59,452 bases of DNA from contig JALHOT010000019.1 in the NCBI GenBank assembly GCA_022842845.1, forward strand, positions 1 to 59,452, in the 5' to 3' direction. Below the pieces are notes generated by a model. The model saw nothing but the letters and a program-made list of their open reading frames with translations, was not told the DNA's origin and ran no database searches. A program made the position numbers and the translations under genes. The DNA is from Cyclobacteriaceae bacterium. GTDB lineage: Bacteria > Bacteroidota > Bacteroidia > Cytophagales > Cyclobacteriaceae. This document shows positions 43,672 through 52,287 of the stretch, one piece after another. The number at the start of each line of letters is the position of its first letter. Position 1 is the first letter of the stretch.

Positions 43672-44349
43672 TTAAAATCCGTTAATAATTTTTCCATCAC
43701 TCATTTCAACCACCCGATCAGATCTTTTAGCGAATGATGCATCATGGGTAACGGCTATAATTGTCTGTTGATAAGTATGGGTAAGTTCCTGAAATATTTC
43801 AAAAACCAGGTCTGAGTTATAAGAATCTAAATTGCCGGTTGGTTCATCGCCCATAATAATATCAGGGTTATTAATCAAAGCCCTTGCAATGGCCACGCGT
43901 TGCTGTTGCCCTCCTGACAACTTAGATGAAAGTTTAGTGGCATGTTCTTTCATACCAAGCATATTTAATTTCTCCATGGCGTTGGCTTCAACCTCTTCTT
44001 TGCCTTTATTCCCCAACTTCAAGGCAGGGAGCATCACATTTTGCAAAACAGTAAACTCGGGCAAGAGGTAGTGAAACTGAAAAACAAAGCCTATATGCTT
44101 ATTGCGAAAGGCCGCGAGAAAATTCTGATCTTGATCTGTTAATCTTGTTCCGGCTATTTCTAATTCTCCTTGGTACTGCGTGTCCATGGTTGATAAAATA
44201 TACATGAGCGTAGACTTTCCACAACCAGACTTGCCCACAAGTGCCATAAATTGTCCACGCTCAACAGTCAGGTCAACATCTTTAAGCACCTGAAATTTTT
44301 CAGGCTCGTAAAAATATTTGCTCAGTTTATGTGCTCTTAATACACTCAT
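43672..44349 (-). CDS. ABC transporter ATP-binding protein (LolD/MacB-like)
   Basis: The 225-residue ATPase has Walker A (VGKSGCGKST), Q-loop (VFQFHYLLPEF), the ABC signature LSGGQQQR and Walker B (DIIMGDEPTGNLDS). The Q-loop and signature are those of the MacB/LolD branch, which powers export or lipoprotein release through FtsX-type permeases. It is the last gene of the operon adaptor-permease-ATPase; the permease is 14 bases upstream. Confidence 0.94.
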   Translation of the reverse strand: MSVLRAHKLSKYFYEPEKFQVLKDVDLTVERGQFMALVGKSGCGKSTLMYILSTMDTQYQGELEIAGTRLTDQDQNFLAAFRNKHIGFVFQFHYLLPEFTVLQNVMLPALKLGNKGKEEVEANAMEKLNMLGMKEHATKLSSKLSGGQQQRVAIARALINNPDIIMGDEPTGNLDSYNSDLVFEIFQELTHTYQQTIIAVTHDASFAKRSDRVVEMSDGKIINGF

Positions 44350-44363
44350 GTTGATTCAATTCA

Positions 44364-45617
44364 CTAACCTCTCAAAATTTCAATGGGATCTACATGTGCT
44401 GCCTTTCTGGAGGGAAGGTAGCCTGCCAATGCAGTGGTGAGTATTCCAAATACTATGCCGATAAAATAATATGTTGAACTAAAGTTGACAGGTAAATGAT
44501 CGATGCTTAAAAAATCTCCACCATCGAAAGGCGCCTTGGATATCAACAGTGATAATACAAAGCCTATGATCAATCCCATTACACTTCCAATGAAACCAAT
44601 CACCAATGACTGGATCATAAAGATTTGCTTTACATCCTTTCCGGCAAAACCCATAGCCTTTAAAATAGCAATGTCCTTTAGCTTATTATGAATTGTGATG
44701 CTCAGTATGTTGTATATACCAAAACCCGCTACCACTAACAAAGTAATAGCCACAGAATAGGTAAGTATGTTACGGATGATAACACCCAGCAACATAGTAG
44801 CATTGGCCGTCTCCCAATCCTCTGCTTTATATCCAAAAGCTTGTTGTAATGATGGCGCAATCGCCTTGGCCCGTTTAAAATCAAACAATTTAACATTGAT
44901 GTCTGTGATGTAGCTCTTCTCCTTCTCCAAAATGGTTTGTACCATACCTAAACTGGCATAGCTTTTTACGTTATCAACAGCTCCTATGCCCATCTGAAAA
45001 AGCCCCACTATTTTTAAAGTTTTGGTAAAGCCTTGCGGAGTGGTAATCACTACACGATCGCCCGCGCGCACGTTTAACTTTTTGGCAAGTCCGGTACCCA
45101 TTAAAATACCATCTTGATTAGTAATTAAATTTTCAATGCGACCTTCTTTCATCTTACTTTTTAAATCGAAGAGCTTATCTTCCTCGAGGATATCAACCCC
45201 CGCAATAGTTCCATTGAGTTGTACCGGACCATAGTTATAAAACACCTGTGAGTTGAGTAATACAGACGCCCCTTTTACTTCTGGATGTTGACGAATACTC
45301 TCTGCCATTTTCAGGGCGCCTCTTACTTTAATCGATTCATTTTTTGGCTTCTGATGGTGGACATAGGTAATTCCACCTGGGTTTAATTTTTCAGCAATAG
45401 AAACTCTTTCGGTTGTTATGTCGTGATAGATACGAATATCAGGTGACGAAGTCATGGCGAGTTGCTCTGTCAAATCATTCAGGCCGGTCATCATACTCAC
45501 CATGGCAATGAACATACCTATACCGAAAGTAACACCCAGCATGGCTATAAGCGTTTGCTTAGGTTTACTCACCAGATGTACCCAGGCAATCTGTGCGGAT
45601 AGTAGTAAAGATTCCAT
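44364..45617 (-). CDS. ABC transporter permease (MacB/FtsX-type)
   Basis: The 417-residue protein has an N-terminal membrane helix (about 20-45), a periplasmic MacB_PCD-like domain (about 50-270, containing GTGLAKKLNVRAGDRV) and three C-terminal helices with an FtsX block (AGFGIYNILSITIHNKLKDI, then AILKAMGFAGKDVKQIF). This four-helix plan is that of MacB and LolC/E permeases without the fused ATPase. It should form a dimer with the ATPase encoded next. Only one base separates it from the adaptor gene. Confidence 0.93.
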   Translation of the reverse strand: MESLLLSAQIAWVHLVSKPKQTLIAMLGVTFGIGMFIAMVSMMTGLNDLTEQLAMTSSPDIRIYHDITTERVSIAEKLNPGGITYVHHQKPKNESIKVRGALKMAESIRQHPEVKGASVLLNSQVFYNYGPVQLNGTIAGVDILEEDKLFDLKSKMKEGRIENLITNQDGILMGTGLAKKLNVRAGDRVVITTPQGFTKTLKIVGLFQMGIGAVDNVKSYASLGMVQTILEKEKSYITDINVKLFDFKRAKAIAPSLQQAFGYKAEDWETANATMLLGVIIRNILTYSVAITLLVVAGFGIYNILSITIHNKLKDIAILKAMGFAGKDVKQIFMIQSLVIGFIGSVMGLIIGFVLSLLISKAPFDGGDFLSIDHLPVNFSSTYYFIGIVFGILTTALAGYLPSRKAAHVDPIEILRG

Positions 45618-45618
45618 C

Positions 45619-46791
45619 TTACTCTACAATTAATACTCGGGTAGCACTATCTACACCGCTGGTCACTTCCACTTCATCCAGCGTTTCAATTCCTCTTTCT
45701 ATTTTGATCTTGGTACGCACACCCTCTTTATTTACCCATATTGAGTCGCCTGGCAGAAGAGCACTTTTAGGTAATACCAAGGCCTGCTCATTCTCCCGAA
45801 TAATAATGTTTGCTTCGGCCGCTAAGCCGGAAAAAGAAATTGGAAATGATGTTGGTATAGCGACATCTACTCTTAATGATTGCTGACGCGTGTCTACCAA
45901 AGAGTATATCTTCGAAACCCTGCCAACGAAAACTGAATCATGTAAAGCATCTGTGGTAAAGATAACTTTCTGCCCCAGCTGAAGTTTACTGATATCCTGC
46001 TCATCTACGTTTAGTTGTAAATAGTAAGCGTCCGATTTTCCTATCAAAGCAATTTGCTCACCTCTTCTTACTAACTCACCAACTTCCTTTTTAGCGGCCA
46101 GTAATCTTCCCTCCATTTTACTTGTTATCACTTGCCGGCCGGCATCGTCAGCGGCTATGAGTAATTGTTGCCTTGCATTATCAAAAGCCAGTTGCAAATC
46201 GCTTTTTACCTTATCAAACCTATTCTTAGCTGCCTTGTATTCATGCGTGGTGTTTTCATAAGCAAGCTTTGCCTTATCATAGTTCACCCTTGTTGTTGCC
46301 TGGCTATTCCATAGGTTTTGATATCTGATAAAATTTATAGAGTCAAAGCTCTTTTTTGATTGAAGGCTTTGTAAAGTGAAGTTAAGCTCCTGCAAAACCG
46401 ATGAAGACTCTTGATTATTGCGCCTGGCCAATTCATAGTTTTGCCTGGCTATTTGGTATCGGGCATCAGGTTGCTGGGCGCTCAATATATAAATGGGATC
46501 ACCCTTTTTAACCAATGCACCATCACTCACCAGCTTTTCCTGTACGTGGCCCTCTCCCTCAGCCAACACTGCGTACTCATCTACTGTTTTTAGAAAACCG
46601 GAAGCATAGACAGCTTCTACCAAAGGTTTCCGAGATGGAGAAACCTCTCGCTCTGCAGGTCCGCAACTTTCTAAGGTAAGCCATGAAGCCAATGCCAGCC
46701 ATATAGTAACACAGCGCTTTGTTTGGCTAGCAAAATGAGAGGCACCAACCTTACGATTGGTTGGTACAAGAATTGAACGAACAGGCATCAT
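45619..46791 (-). CDS. Periplasmic adaptor (HlyD/MacA/DevB-like) of the ABC exporter
   Basis: The 390-residue product has membrane-fusion features: a first lipoyl half (EGEGHVQEKLVSDGALVKKG), a long coiled-coil hairpin (about 100-200), a second lipoyl half (LAAKKEVGELVRRGEQIALI) and beta-barrel parts. A hydrophobic segment near residues 28-42 ends in LESC, an imperfect lipobox, so the mature protein may be a lipoprotein. The N-terminus before that segment is unusually long; an internal GTG (residue 28) is an alternative start. With the permease and ATPase it makes a DevBCA- or MacAB-like exporter; no outer-membrane TolC-type gene is adjacent. Confidence 0.87.
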   Translation of the reverse strand: MMPVRSILVPTNRKVGASHFASQTKRCVTIWLALASWLTLESCGPAEREVSPSRKPLVEAVYASGFLKTVDEYAVLAEGEGHVQEKLVSDGALVKKGDPIYILSAQQPDARYQIARQNYELARRNNQESSSVLQELNFTLQSLQSKKSFDSINFIRYQNLWNSQATTRVNYDKAKLAYENTTHEYKAAKNRFDKVKSDLQLAFDNARQQLLIAADDAGRQVITSKMEGRLLAAKKEVGELVRRGEQIALIGKSDAYYLQLNVDEQDISKLQLGQKVIFTTDALHDSVFVGRVSKIYSLVDTRQQSLRVDVAIPTSFPISFSGLAAEANIIIRENEQALVLPKSALLPGDSIWVNKEGVRTKIKIERGIETLDEVEVTSGVDSATRVLIVE

Positions 46792-46880
46792 GCTTCCTTT
46801 TTTACACTAAGTTACGTGGTGCAATCAGCATTTGTTGGCATAATACAAGCGAGTTGTGTGGAAAATCAACTTAGGTGTAG

Positions 46881-46920
46881 AAAAAACAACCTGAAGCGCG
46901 AGGGCAAAATCCCTCTCAGG
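46881..46920 (-). terminator. Terminator overlapping the crp-type gene's stop codon
   Basis: On the minus strand CCTGA...TCAGG encloses a GAGGG/CCCTC stem and is followed by TTGTTTTTT. The hairpin begins at the stop codon of the regulator (TGA at 46916-46918). The rest of the gap to 46791 shows no clear promoter for the exporter operon. Confidence 0.65.
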
Positions 46921-47602
46921 CGAGTTTTTCAAGATCTCGAATGAGTATCTTTTTCCTATCAAAATAGATCAGGTTCTGATCTTTCAGTTCGTTCAAAATA
47001 GTAGTAACCGTTTGACGAGAAGTGCCTGTGAGGGCAGCAATATCTTTATGTGTCAATTTTGTGGGAATCATCGTCTCAAAGCCAACCTTCTTACCCTTCC
47101 AAGAAGCTGCATCCCGCAGAAATTCTATAATACGCGTGCGAGCATCTTTAAAAACCAACAACTCCAATTTACGTTCCATGCGTACGAGTCGCAAGCCAAC
47201 AAGCTTTAATAATCGAAAACTCAGCTCTTTGTCTTCCCACATCAAAGCCTTTAAATCATCAATACTCATCGGACAAATGGTTGTATCACTGTCCATGGCT
47301 TGCGCAAAGTCTGTACGTTTGTCCTCACCCGCCAAGGCCAGCTCGCCAAAGATTTCGCCTTTTGTTAAAATTGCTTTGACTACTTCCTTACCATCCTCCA
47401 GATAATGGCAAATTTTCACCCTTCCATTGGCTACCATGTAAATGTATTCGGATGGCTCATCAGGTCTATAGATAACCTGATCGCGCTTAAAGGAACGAAA
47501 CTCGTGCTTTTCACCCATGCCCTTGATCTTATGCGGACAGAGTATGTTATAAAGATTAACACTTTCGAAGTACCAGAGCGCCTGGGTATTTGCCATTGGC
47601 AT
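46916..47602 (-). CDS. Crp/Fnr family transcription regulator
   Basis: The 228-residue protein has an N-terminal cyclic-nucleotide-binding-like beta barrel (about 30-120, FGELALAGEDKRTDFAQAM), a dimer helix and a C-terminal winged helix-turn-helix (about 165-215) with LTHKDIAALTGTSRQTVTTI as recognition region. It lacks the cysteine cluster of true Fnr. In this family the RTxA pocket of cAMP-binding Crp is changed (KRTDFAQA), so the ligand, if any, is unknown. It is divergent from the MOSC-HemJ-SCO-cytochrome genes and upstream of the exporter operon, and could regulate either. Confidence 0.92.
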   Translation of the reverse strand: MPMANTQALWYFESVNLYNILCPHKIKGMGEKHEFRSFKRDQVIYRPDEPSEYIYMVANGRVKICHYLEDGKEVVKAILTKGEIFGELALAGEDKRTDFAQAMDSDTTICPMSIDDLKALMWEDKELSFRLLKLVGLRLVRMERKLELLVFKDARTRIIEFLRDAASWKGKKVGFETMIPTKLTHKDIAALTGTSRQTVTTILNELKDQNLIYFDRKKILIRDLEKLA

Positions 47603-47645
47603 GGAGGTTTTGCGTATGTTAGCAATAAATTTAAAGGATTTTTCA

Positions 47646-48449
47646 ATGCAGGAGTTAAGACTGACTGAAATCTGGATTTACCCCATTAAATCACTGGGTG
47701 GCATTCGCTTAAAACAAGCCCAAGTACTTGAAAAAGGCCTTGCGCTTGACAGGCGTTGGATGTTGGTGGACAATCAAGGTAAATTCTTGACGCAGCGTGT
47801 TTACCCACAGATGGCCTTGTTAAAATTATCTATCCATGACGACAAGGTGACCATCATACACACTAAAAATAAGTCGTCTCATACCATTTCCTTAAATCCG
47901 CAAAAAAGTGAATCAACATTTCCAGTTGTGATTTGGGATGACACCGTGCAAGCCTTTGAAGTAAGCCCCACCAGCACTACCTGGTTTACCAACATGTTAG
48001 GCATTGAATGTAAGCTTGTATTCTTTCCGGAAGGCAATGAGAGAGCGGTTGACAGAAAATATTCAACTACAGAAAATGTGAGTCTTGCCGATGGATACCC
48101 TTTTCTCATCATAGGTCAGGCTTCGCTTGATGATTTAAATAACAAGCTGGAAACTCAGGTACCTATGAACCGGTTTAGACCTAACTTTGTATTTAGTGGA
48201 GGAGGAGCCTTTGAAGAAGATCATTGGAAGTCGTTTAGCATAGGCAACAACAAATTTTTAGGCGTAAAACCATGCAGTCGCTGCGTACTCATTACGGTAG
48301 ACCAGCAAACTGCCCAAAAAAGCGATGAACCCTTACGCACGCTCAGCACTTACCGAAAGTTTAATAATAAAATCTATTTTGGACAAAATCTTCTGGCGGT
48401 AGATCATACCTTTGTGCAAGAAGGAGATTTGATCACATTACATCCATGA
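47646..48449 (+). CDS. MOSC domain protein (mARC-like, molybdenum cofactor)
   Basis: The 267-residue product has the MOSC N-terminal beta-barrel domain (IWIYPIKSLGGIRLKQAQVL, RRWMLVD) and a C-terminal MOSC domain with the conserved cysteine in VKPCSRCVLITVD, the one that binds molybdenum in mARC and YcbX proteins. The likely role is reduction of N-hydroxylated compounds, with an electron donor encoded elsewhere; no fused ferredoxin domain is present. The ATG at 47646 is chosen because the upstream 15 codons overlap the divergent regulator and lack family similarity. It overlaps hemJ by 4 bases. Confidence 0.88.
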   Translation: MQELRLTEIWIYPIKSLGGIRLKQAQVLEKGLALDRRWMLVDNQGKFLTQRVYPQMALLKLSIHDDKVTIIHTKNKSSHTISLNPQKSESTFPVVIWDDTVQAFEVSPTSTTWFTNMLGIECKLVFFPEGNERAVDRKYSTTENVSLADGYPFLIIGQASLDDLNNKLETQVPMNRFRPNFVFSGGGAFEEDHWKSFSIGNNKFLGVKPCSRCVLITVDQQTAQKSDEPLRTLSTYRKFNNKIYFGQNLLAVDHTFVQEGDLITLHP

Positions 48450-48976
48450 CATTCCTTTATCTCAAGGCCGTCCACATCATCTTTATCGTTACCTGGTTTG
48501 CAGGTTTATTCTACATGCCGCGGCTCCTCATTTATATGCGCGAAGCATATGACAAAACAGAGCCTGAGAAGAGCATACTTTTAAAGAATTTTTCACTGAT
48601 GGCCAGTAGACTTTGGTTTGGTATTACCTGGCCCTCTGCGATTTTAACATTAGCGATGGGTACATCATTACTCATTAGCCAGCCCAGTTGGCTAGCGCTA
48701 AGCTTCATGCACCTAAAATTAGGCTTAGTGGGCTTGCTCTATCTTTATCATTTTTCATTACAGATTATTTTCAATCAACTGAAACAGGGTCAACTAAAAT
48801 ACAGCTCAACTCAACTGCGCTTTTGGAATGAAGTGGCAACGCTCTTCCTCATAAGCATTGTTTTTCTGATTGTACTTAAAAGTGCGCTTAGTATGGTTTG
48901 GGGGCTTGCCGGCCTGATTATTATTACGCTATTAATAGTTGCAGGCATGCAGATCTATAAAAAATACAGAAACTGA
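48446..48976 (+). CDS. hemJ: Protoporphyrinogen IX oxidase HemJ
   Basis: The 176-residue membrane protein has four to five hydrophobic helices and the HemJ/UPF0093 signature near the N-terminus, AVHIIFIVTWFAGLFYMPRL, including the conserved His that binds haem. HemJ oxidises protoporphyrinogen IX in haem synthesis in bacteria lacking HemG/HemY. The protein overlaps the MOSC gene by 4 bases (ATGA), implying coupled translation. It precedes SCO and cytochrome c genes, so haem supply and cytochrome assembly are encoded together. Confidence 0.9.
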   Translation: MTFLYLKAVHIIFIVTWFAGLFYMPRLLIYMREAYDKTEPEKSILLKNFSLMASRLWFGITWPSAILTLAMGTSLLISQPSWLALSFMHLKLGLVGLLYLYHFSLQIIFNQLKQGQLKYSSTQLRFWNEVATLFLISIVFLIVLKSALSMVWGLAGLIIITLLIVAGMQIYKKYRN

Positions 48977-48977
48977 T

Positions 48978-49634
48978 ATGAAGGAGAGAATTGAAATTAT
49001 CAGAAGCAAAGGGTTACTAATAATCATCGCAGCTATTGCGCTGTTGAGTTGTTCTCAAAAAATAGAAAAGCCCTTACCTGTTTTCGGAGAAAGAGAAGTC
49101 ATCAATGGCGATACCCTCTTCCATACCATTGCACCTTTTGAATTCATCAATCAGGATAGTGCCATCGTTAACAATGCTACCTTTAAAGGTAAAATTTATA
49201 TAGCCGACTTTTTCTTTACCTCATGCCGAACTATTTGCCCTATCATGAAAACCCAAATGTTAAGGGTGTATGATTCGCTCAAAAATGACCCTGAGGTTCT
49301 GATACTTTCACACACCATCGATCCGGAGTATGATACCGTTGCTCTCCTAAAAGATTTTGCCCAACGTCTGGGTGTGTCAAGTAATAAGTGGCATTTTGTT
49401 ACCGGTGTTCAGGATTCTATTTATAAAATTGCTCAGACTAGCTACTTCGCCACAGCCATGGAAGACAACAGTGAACCGGATGGGTTTATCCACAGTGGTG
49501 CATTCTTATTGATTGATAAAGAACAACGCATTCGCGGAAAATACGATGGCACGGTTGAGGCAGAGGTTAATCTTCTTATTCAAGATGTGAGAAAACTGGA
49601 AAGAGAGTATGCTGGCAAAAAATCAGCTCAGTAA
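48978..49634 (+). CDS. SCO1/SenC family copper-binding lipoprotein
   Basis: The 218-residue thioredoxin-fold protein has a lipoprotein signal (IAALLSC-like, LLSCSQ) and the SCO copper site: CxxxC in TSCRTICPIMK, and a His in the IHSGAFLLID strand. SCO proteins deliver copper to the CuA centre of cytochrome oxidase or act as thiol reductases outside the cell membrane. The start at 48978, one base after the hemJ stop, gives the expected short signal peptide; the longer upstream frame would overlap hemJ. Confidence 0.92.
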   Translation: MKERIEIIRSKGLLIIIAAIALLSCSQKIEKPLPVFGEREVINGDTLFHTIAPFEFINQDSAIVNNATFKGKIYIADFFFTSCRTICPIMKTQMLRVYDSLKNDPEVLILSHTIDPEYDTVALLKDFAQRLGVSSNKWHFVTGVQDSIYKIAQTSYFATAMEDNSEPDGFIHSGAFLLIDKEQRIRGKYDGTVEAEVNLLIQDVRKLEREYAGKKSAQ

Positions 49635-49640
49635 ATCAAT

Positions 49641-50090
49641 ATGAAGTTAGCTCTCCTATTAGGAATAACACTTTGTTTTTTACTAGTGGCGTGTGGTAGT
49701 AAAGATGCAGCAAACAATAGCCAATCATCTACTAAGTTTACACAATACTATATTCAGGGAGAGAGATTGTACCTCCAACACTGCAGTAATTGTCATCAGA
49801 AAAATGGAAAAGGCCTTGGTCTTGTTTACCCTCCTCTTGACAGCTCGGATTATATGGATCAAAACTTGCCCGCTGTGATTTGCCTGATCAAAAACGGATC
49901 ACAAGGTGAAATTACGGTAAATGGTAAAATCTACAATCAGAAAATGCCTGGTGTGCCAAACCTTACTCCATTAGAGATTGCCGAAATCAGCACCTATATC
50001 TACAATACCTGGTCACACAAAGCTGGCCTTATTGATGTAAAGCAAACTGAACAAATACTGGTAGCATGTACTAAAGAGATGAAAGAATAA
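49641..50090 (+). CDS. Mono-haem cytochrome c lipoprotein
   Basis: The 149-residue protein has a lipoprotein signal peptide (LLVAC, Cys18) and one haem site, CSNCH (48-52), with KGLGLVYPPL after it and a likely axial Met in QKMPGVPNLT. The class I cytochrome fold ends with ISTYIYNTWSH. It should carry electrons on the outer face of the inner membrane or in the periplasm. It follows the SCO gene by 6 bases. Its last 20 bases overlap the end of the convergent gene at 50071. Confidence 0.92.
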   Translation: MKLALLLGITLCFLLVACGSKDAANNSQSSTKFTQYYIQGERLYLQHCSNCHQKNGKGLGLVYPPLDSSDYMDQNLPAVICLIKNGSQGEITVNGKIYNQKMPGVPNLTPLEIAEISTYIYNTWSHKAGLIDVKQTEQILVACTKEMKE

Positions 50091-52284
50091 CCTTTAGCTC
50101 ATAGTTAACCATGGTGTGCTTCAACCCTTCAAGTGTCAAAGAAGCAGGTTTGGCTTCGGTAAAGGCATGTTCGTAAGTCAATAAGTTAATAGAGCCATCA
50201 TTTACTTTCACCACCTCATCAAGGTAAATAGATTTGCCTGAGGTAAGCGGCAATACTTTTTGAACATCCCCTCTGCTGCCTAACTTAATTAAATAAGGGT
50301 TCGCTTGTCCGGCAGCCACCCTGGTTCTAATTTCCTTTCCGGCTTGATCCCGCAATAATGTAAAGTTTCCGGCAATAATGAAACCATCTCTCACTTGTAA
50401 TAATCTTTCAATGGAACCTGCTAAAGTAATGTCTCTTCGCCAGACTAAATCGCCCAACACATTGATGGTTTGCACCGAGAGTGTTTCCTCATTTGCAAAA
50501 TTTTGACTTTCCTCCAGTCCTTTAAAAGACAAAACAAAAGAATTACTTTCTTCCACGTACAATAAATCACGCAAGAAAGAATTCTCCTTTAAACGCTTCT
50601 TCAACTTCTCTTCCTTCTTTTCTGTAAGATACAAGAAGGTATTAACCATGTCAGGTCTGGTCAGGTGCTTTGACACCACAACGAAAGCACAACCTTCTTG
50701 CGTCAAAACAGCAGCCCTAATACTGTTATTGGCGTCCACAACTGCACTGTCTACCGAGAAGGAATAATTTTGCATCCACGCTGCTTTGCCATCGGGATTA
50801 ACTTTGGCAATAAAGGCATGCAGATTATTATTCTTTTTATCGGGCTTACCAACACCTAATAAATAGATACTACCATCCGGACTTGAAAGCTTCTGTTGTG
50901 TTACCCATGTACTGTTGTCGAGTGTTAATGGAATGCTGTCTATTGTAAATAGTGGTATTGATGCTGCTCCAATCTTTACAAACTTATTAATGCTTGACTC
51001 TTGCTTTTGAACAGAGGTGAGCAAGTCTTGCTTTAGCTTTGATTGGTAATCTGAAAGGGAAGTTTCTATTTTGGCCGATTCTTCATTAGCATATTTATCG
51101 AGACCTGCACTACCATTGTAGTTTTCAGCAAGAAACTTCTTGTGTTTTAGCACGTTATCGGCCGTAATGCTTGTTTTAACGTCTCGATAAAGACTATCTG
51201 CCACCCTGTTTTGCTGAATCAGAATGCTATACAACTCCAGTTTTTGCTTAAGTGTTGTATCCGTGGCAATAGCCTTCTCTTTTACTAACCAATCTTGCTT
51301 AAAAGATTTATAGCGCAACAGTGCAAGTGCTAGCGAATTTTTATCATAATTATTCAACTTATAAATAAGCTCTTTATCAAGCTTTATCATTTGAGTACTT
51401 CCCCCGGATGCAAGAGAAGATAAAGCTTCTGTCAGCTTTCTCTCGTTAGCTGTCAGTTGTGATTGCATTGTTAGAATCTCAGACTGGTAGGTGGCGCGTA
51501 TACGCTCCGTCCACTGTCGGTAGTTCCAAAAAATTACATTGTTATCCAAAAAGTTCATTTTGTTGATCAGCCCATCGAGCCTATAGGTCTTGATCTCCTT
51601 CACAACAGACTGTTGTTTATATTTTGCGAGCGGGTACTCTGCTATCAATGCTTGGTATTGTTTAAAATAAAAAATCGATGAATCATAGAAGCTTGCCAAA
51701 TCATCCATTTCTCTTTCAAAATCACTTGAATAGAACATATAAATATCCTCTTCACTTATATAATCTGTATTGATCTTGGCGAAAAGTTTAACTGCCTTGT
51801 CATATTGATTTACACTTTTTGTAAATGCTGAATAGATAGCCGGTAATTTCTGTTGAATAAGTATTGCAGAATCATACCCTCGCTGCATCTTGGATTGCAC
51901 TAATGGGAATGGCGCATAAAGTTTACCTTTGGCATCCAGCTGTCCGAATATAGGCGCATAATATTCATTATTGCCTCGTACTTCAGATTCTGTTACCAGT
52001 TGCCTGGATTTAATATAACGCACTGCCGACTCCTGGGCATTGGCCATTACATTTTCAAAATTGGTGAGCGGATCCGCCATTCTGTAGTTTCGCTCATGCA
52101 ATAAAGCCAATCGAAAATTTGCATTAGGGTTATCAAGGTCGTAACTAATATGGTCGCGTAAGGCTGATAGCTGCTCTGAGGCACTAAGATCTACAAGCGT
52201 TGGGAATAAATCTTTATACTTGACGCGTTGTGCCTGTACCGAAAAACAAAGTCCTATCAATAAAAAAACAATACTCTTCTTCAT
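50071..52284 (-). CDS. Secreted protein of unknown function with propeller-like C-terminus
   Basis: The 737-residue product has a signal peptide (1-18, SVQAQ). Residues about 25-470 are mostly helical, with TPR-like and coiled-coil stretches (SALRDHISYDLDNPNANFRL). Residues about 480-730 contain repeated strands of the pattern HAFIAKVNPDGKAAWMQNYS and VVSKHLTR, resembling beta-propeller repeats that report on their own data in exported proteins. No catalytic motif is seen. It is the third gene of the CHAT operon, three bases after the OmpA gene, so it probably acts with those two at the outer membrane. I do not recognise a named family. Confidence 0.7.
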   Translation of the reverse strand: MKKSIVFLLIGLCFSVQAQRVKYKDLFPTLVDLSASEQLSALRDHISYDLDNPNANFRLALLHERNYRMADPLTNFENVMANAQESAVRYIKSRQLVTESEVRGNNEYYAPIFGQLDAKGKLYAPFPLVQSKMQRGYDSAILIQQKLPAIYSAFTKSVNQYDKAVKLFAKINTDYISEEDIYMFYSSDFEREMDDLASFYDSSIFYFKQYQALIAEYPLAKYKQQSVVKEIKTYRLDGLINKMNFLDNNVIFWNYRQWTERIRATYQSEILTMQSQLTANERKLTEALSSLASGGSTQMIKLDKELIYKLNNYDKNSLALALLRYKSFKQDWLVKEKAIATDTTLKQKLELYSILIQQNRVADSLYRDVKTSITADNVLKHKKFLAENYNGSAGLDKYANEESAKIETSLSDYQSKLKQDLLTSVQKQESSINKFVKIGAASIPLFTIDSIPLTLDNSTWVTQQKLSSPDGSIYLLGVGKPDKKNNNLHAFIAKVNPDGKAAWMQNYSFSVDSAVVDANNSIRAAVLTQEGCAFVVVSKHLTRPDMVNTFLYLTEKKEEKLKKRLKENSFLRDLLYVEESNSFVLSFKGLEESQNFANEETLSVQTINVLGDLVWRRDITLAGSIERLLQVRDGFIIAGNFTLLRDQAGKEIRTRVAAGQANPYLIKLGSRGDVQKVLPLTSGKSIYLDEVVKVNDGSINLLTYEHAFTEAKPASLTLEGLKHTMVNYELKVILSSL

Positions 52285-52287
52285 CGC

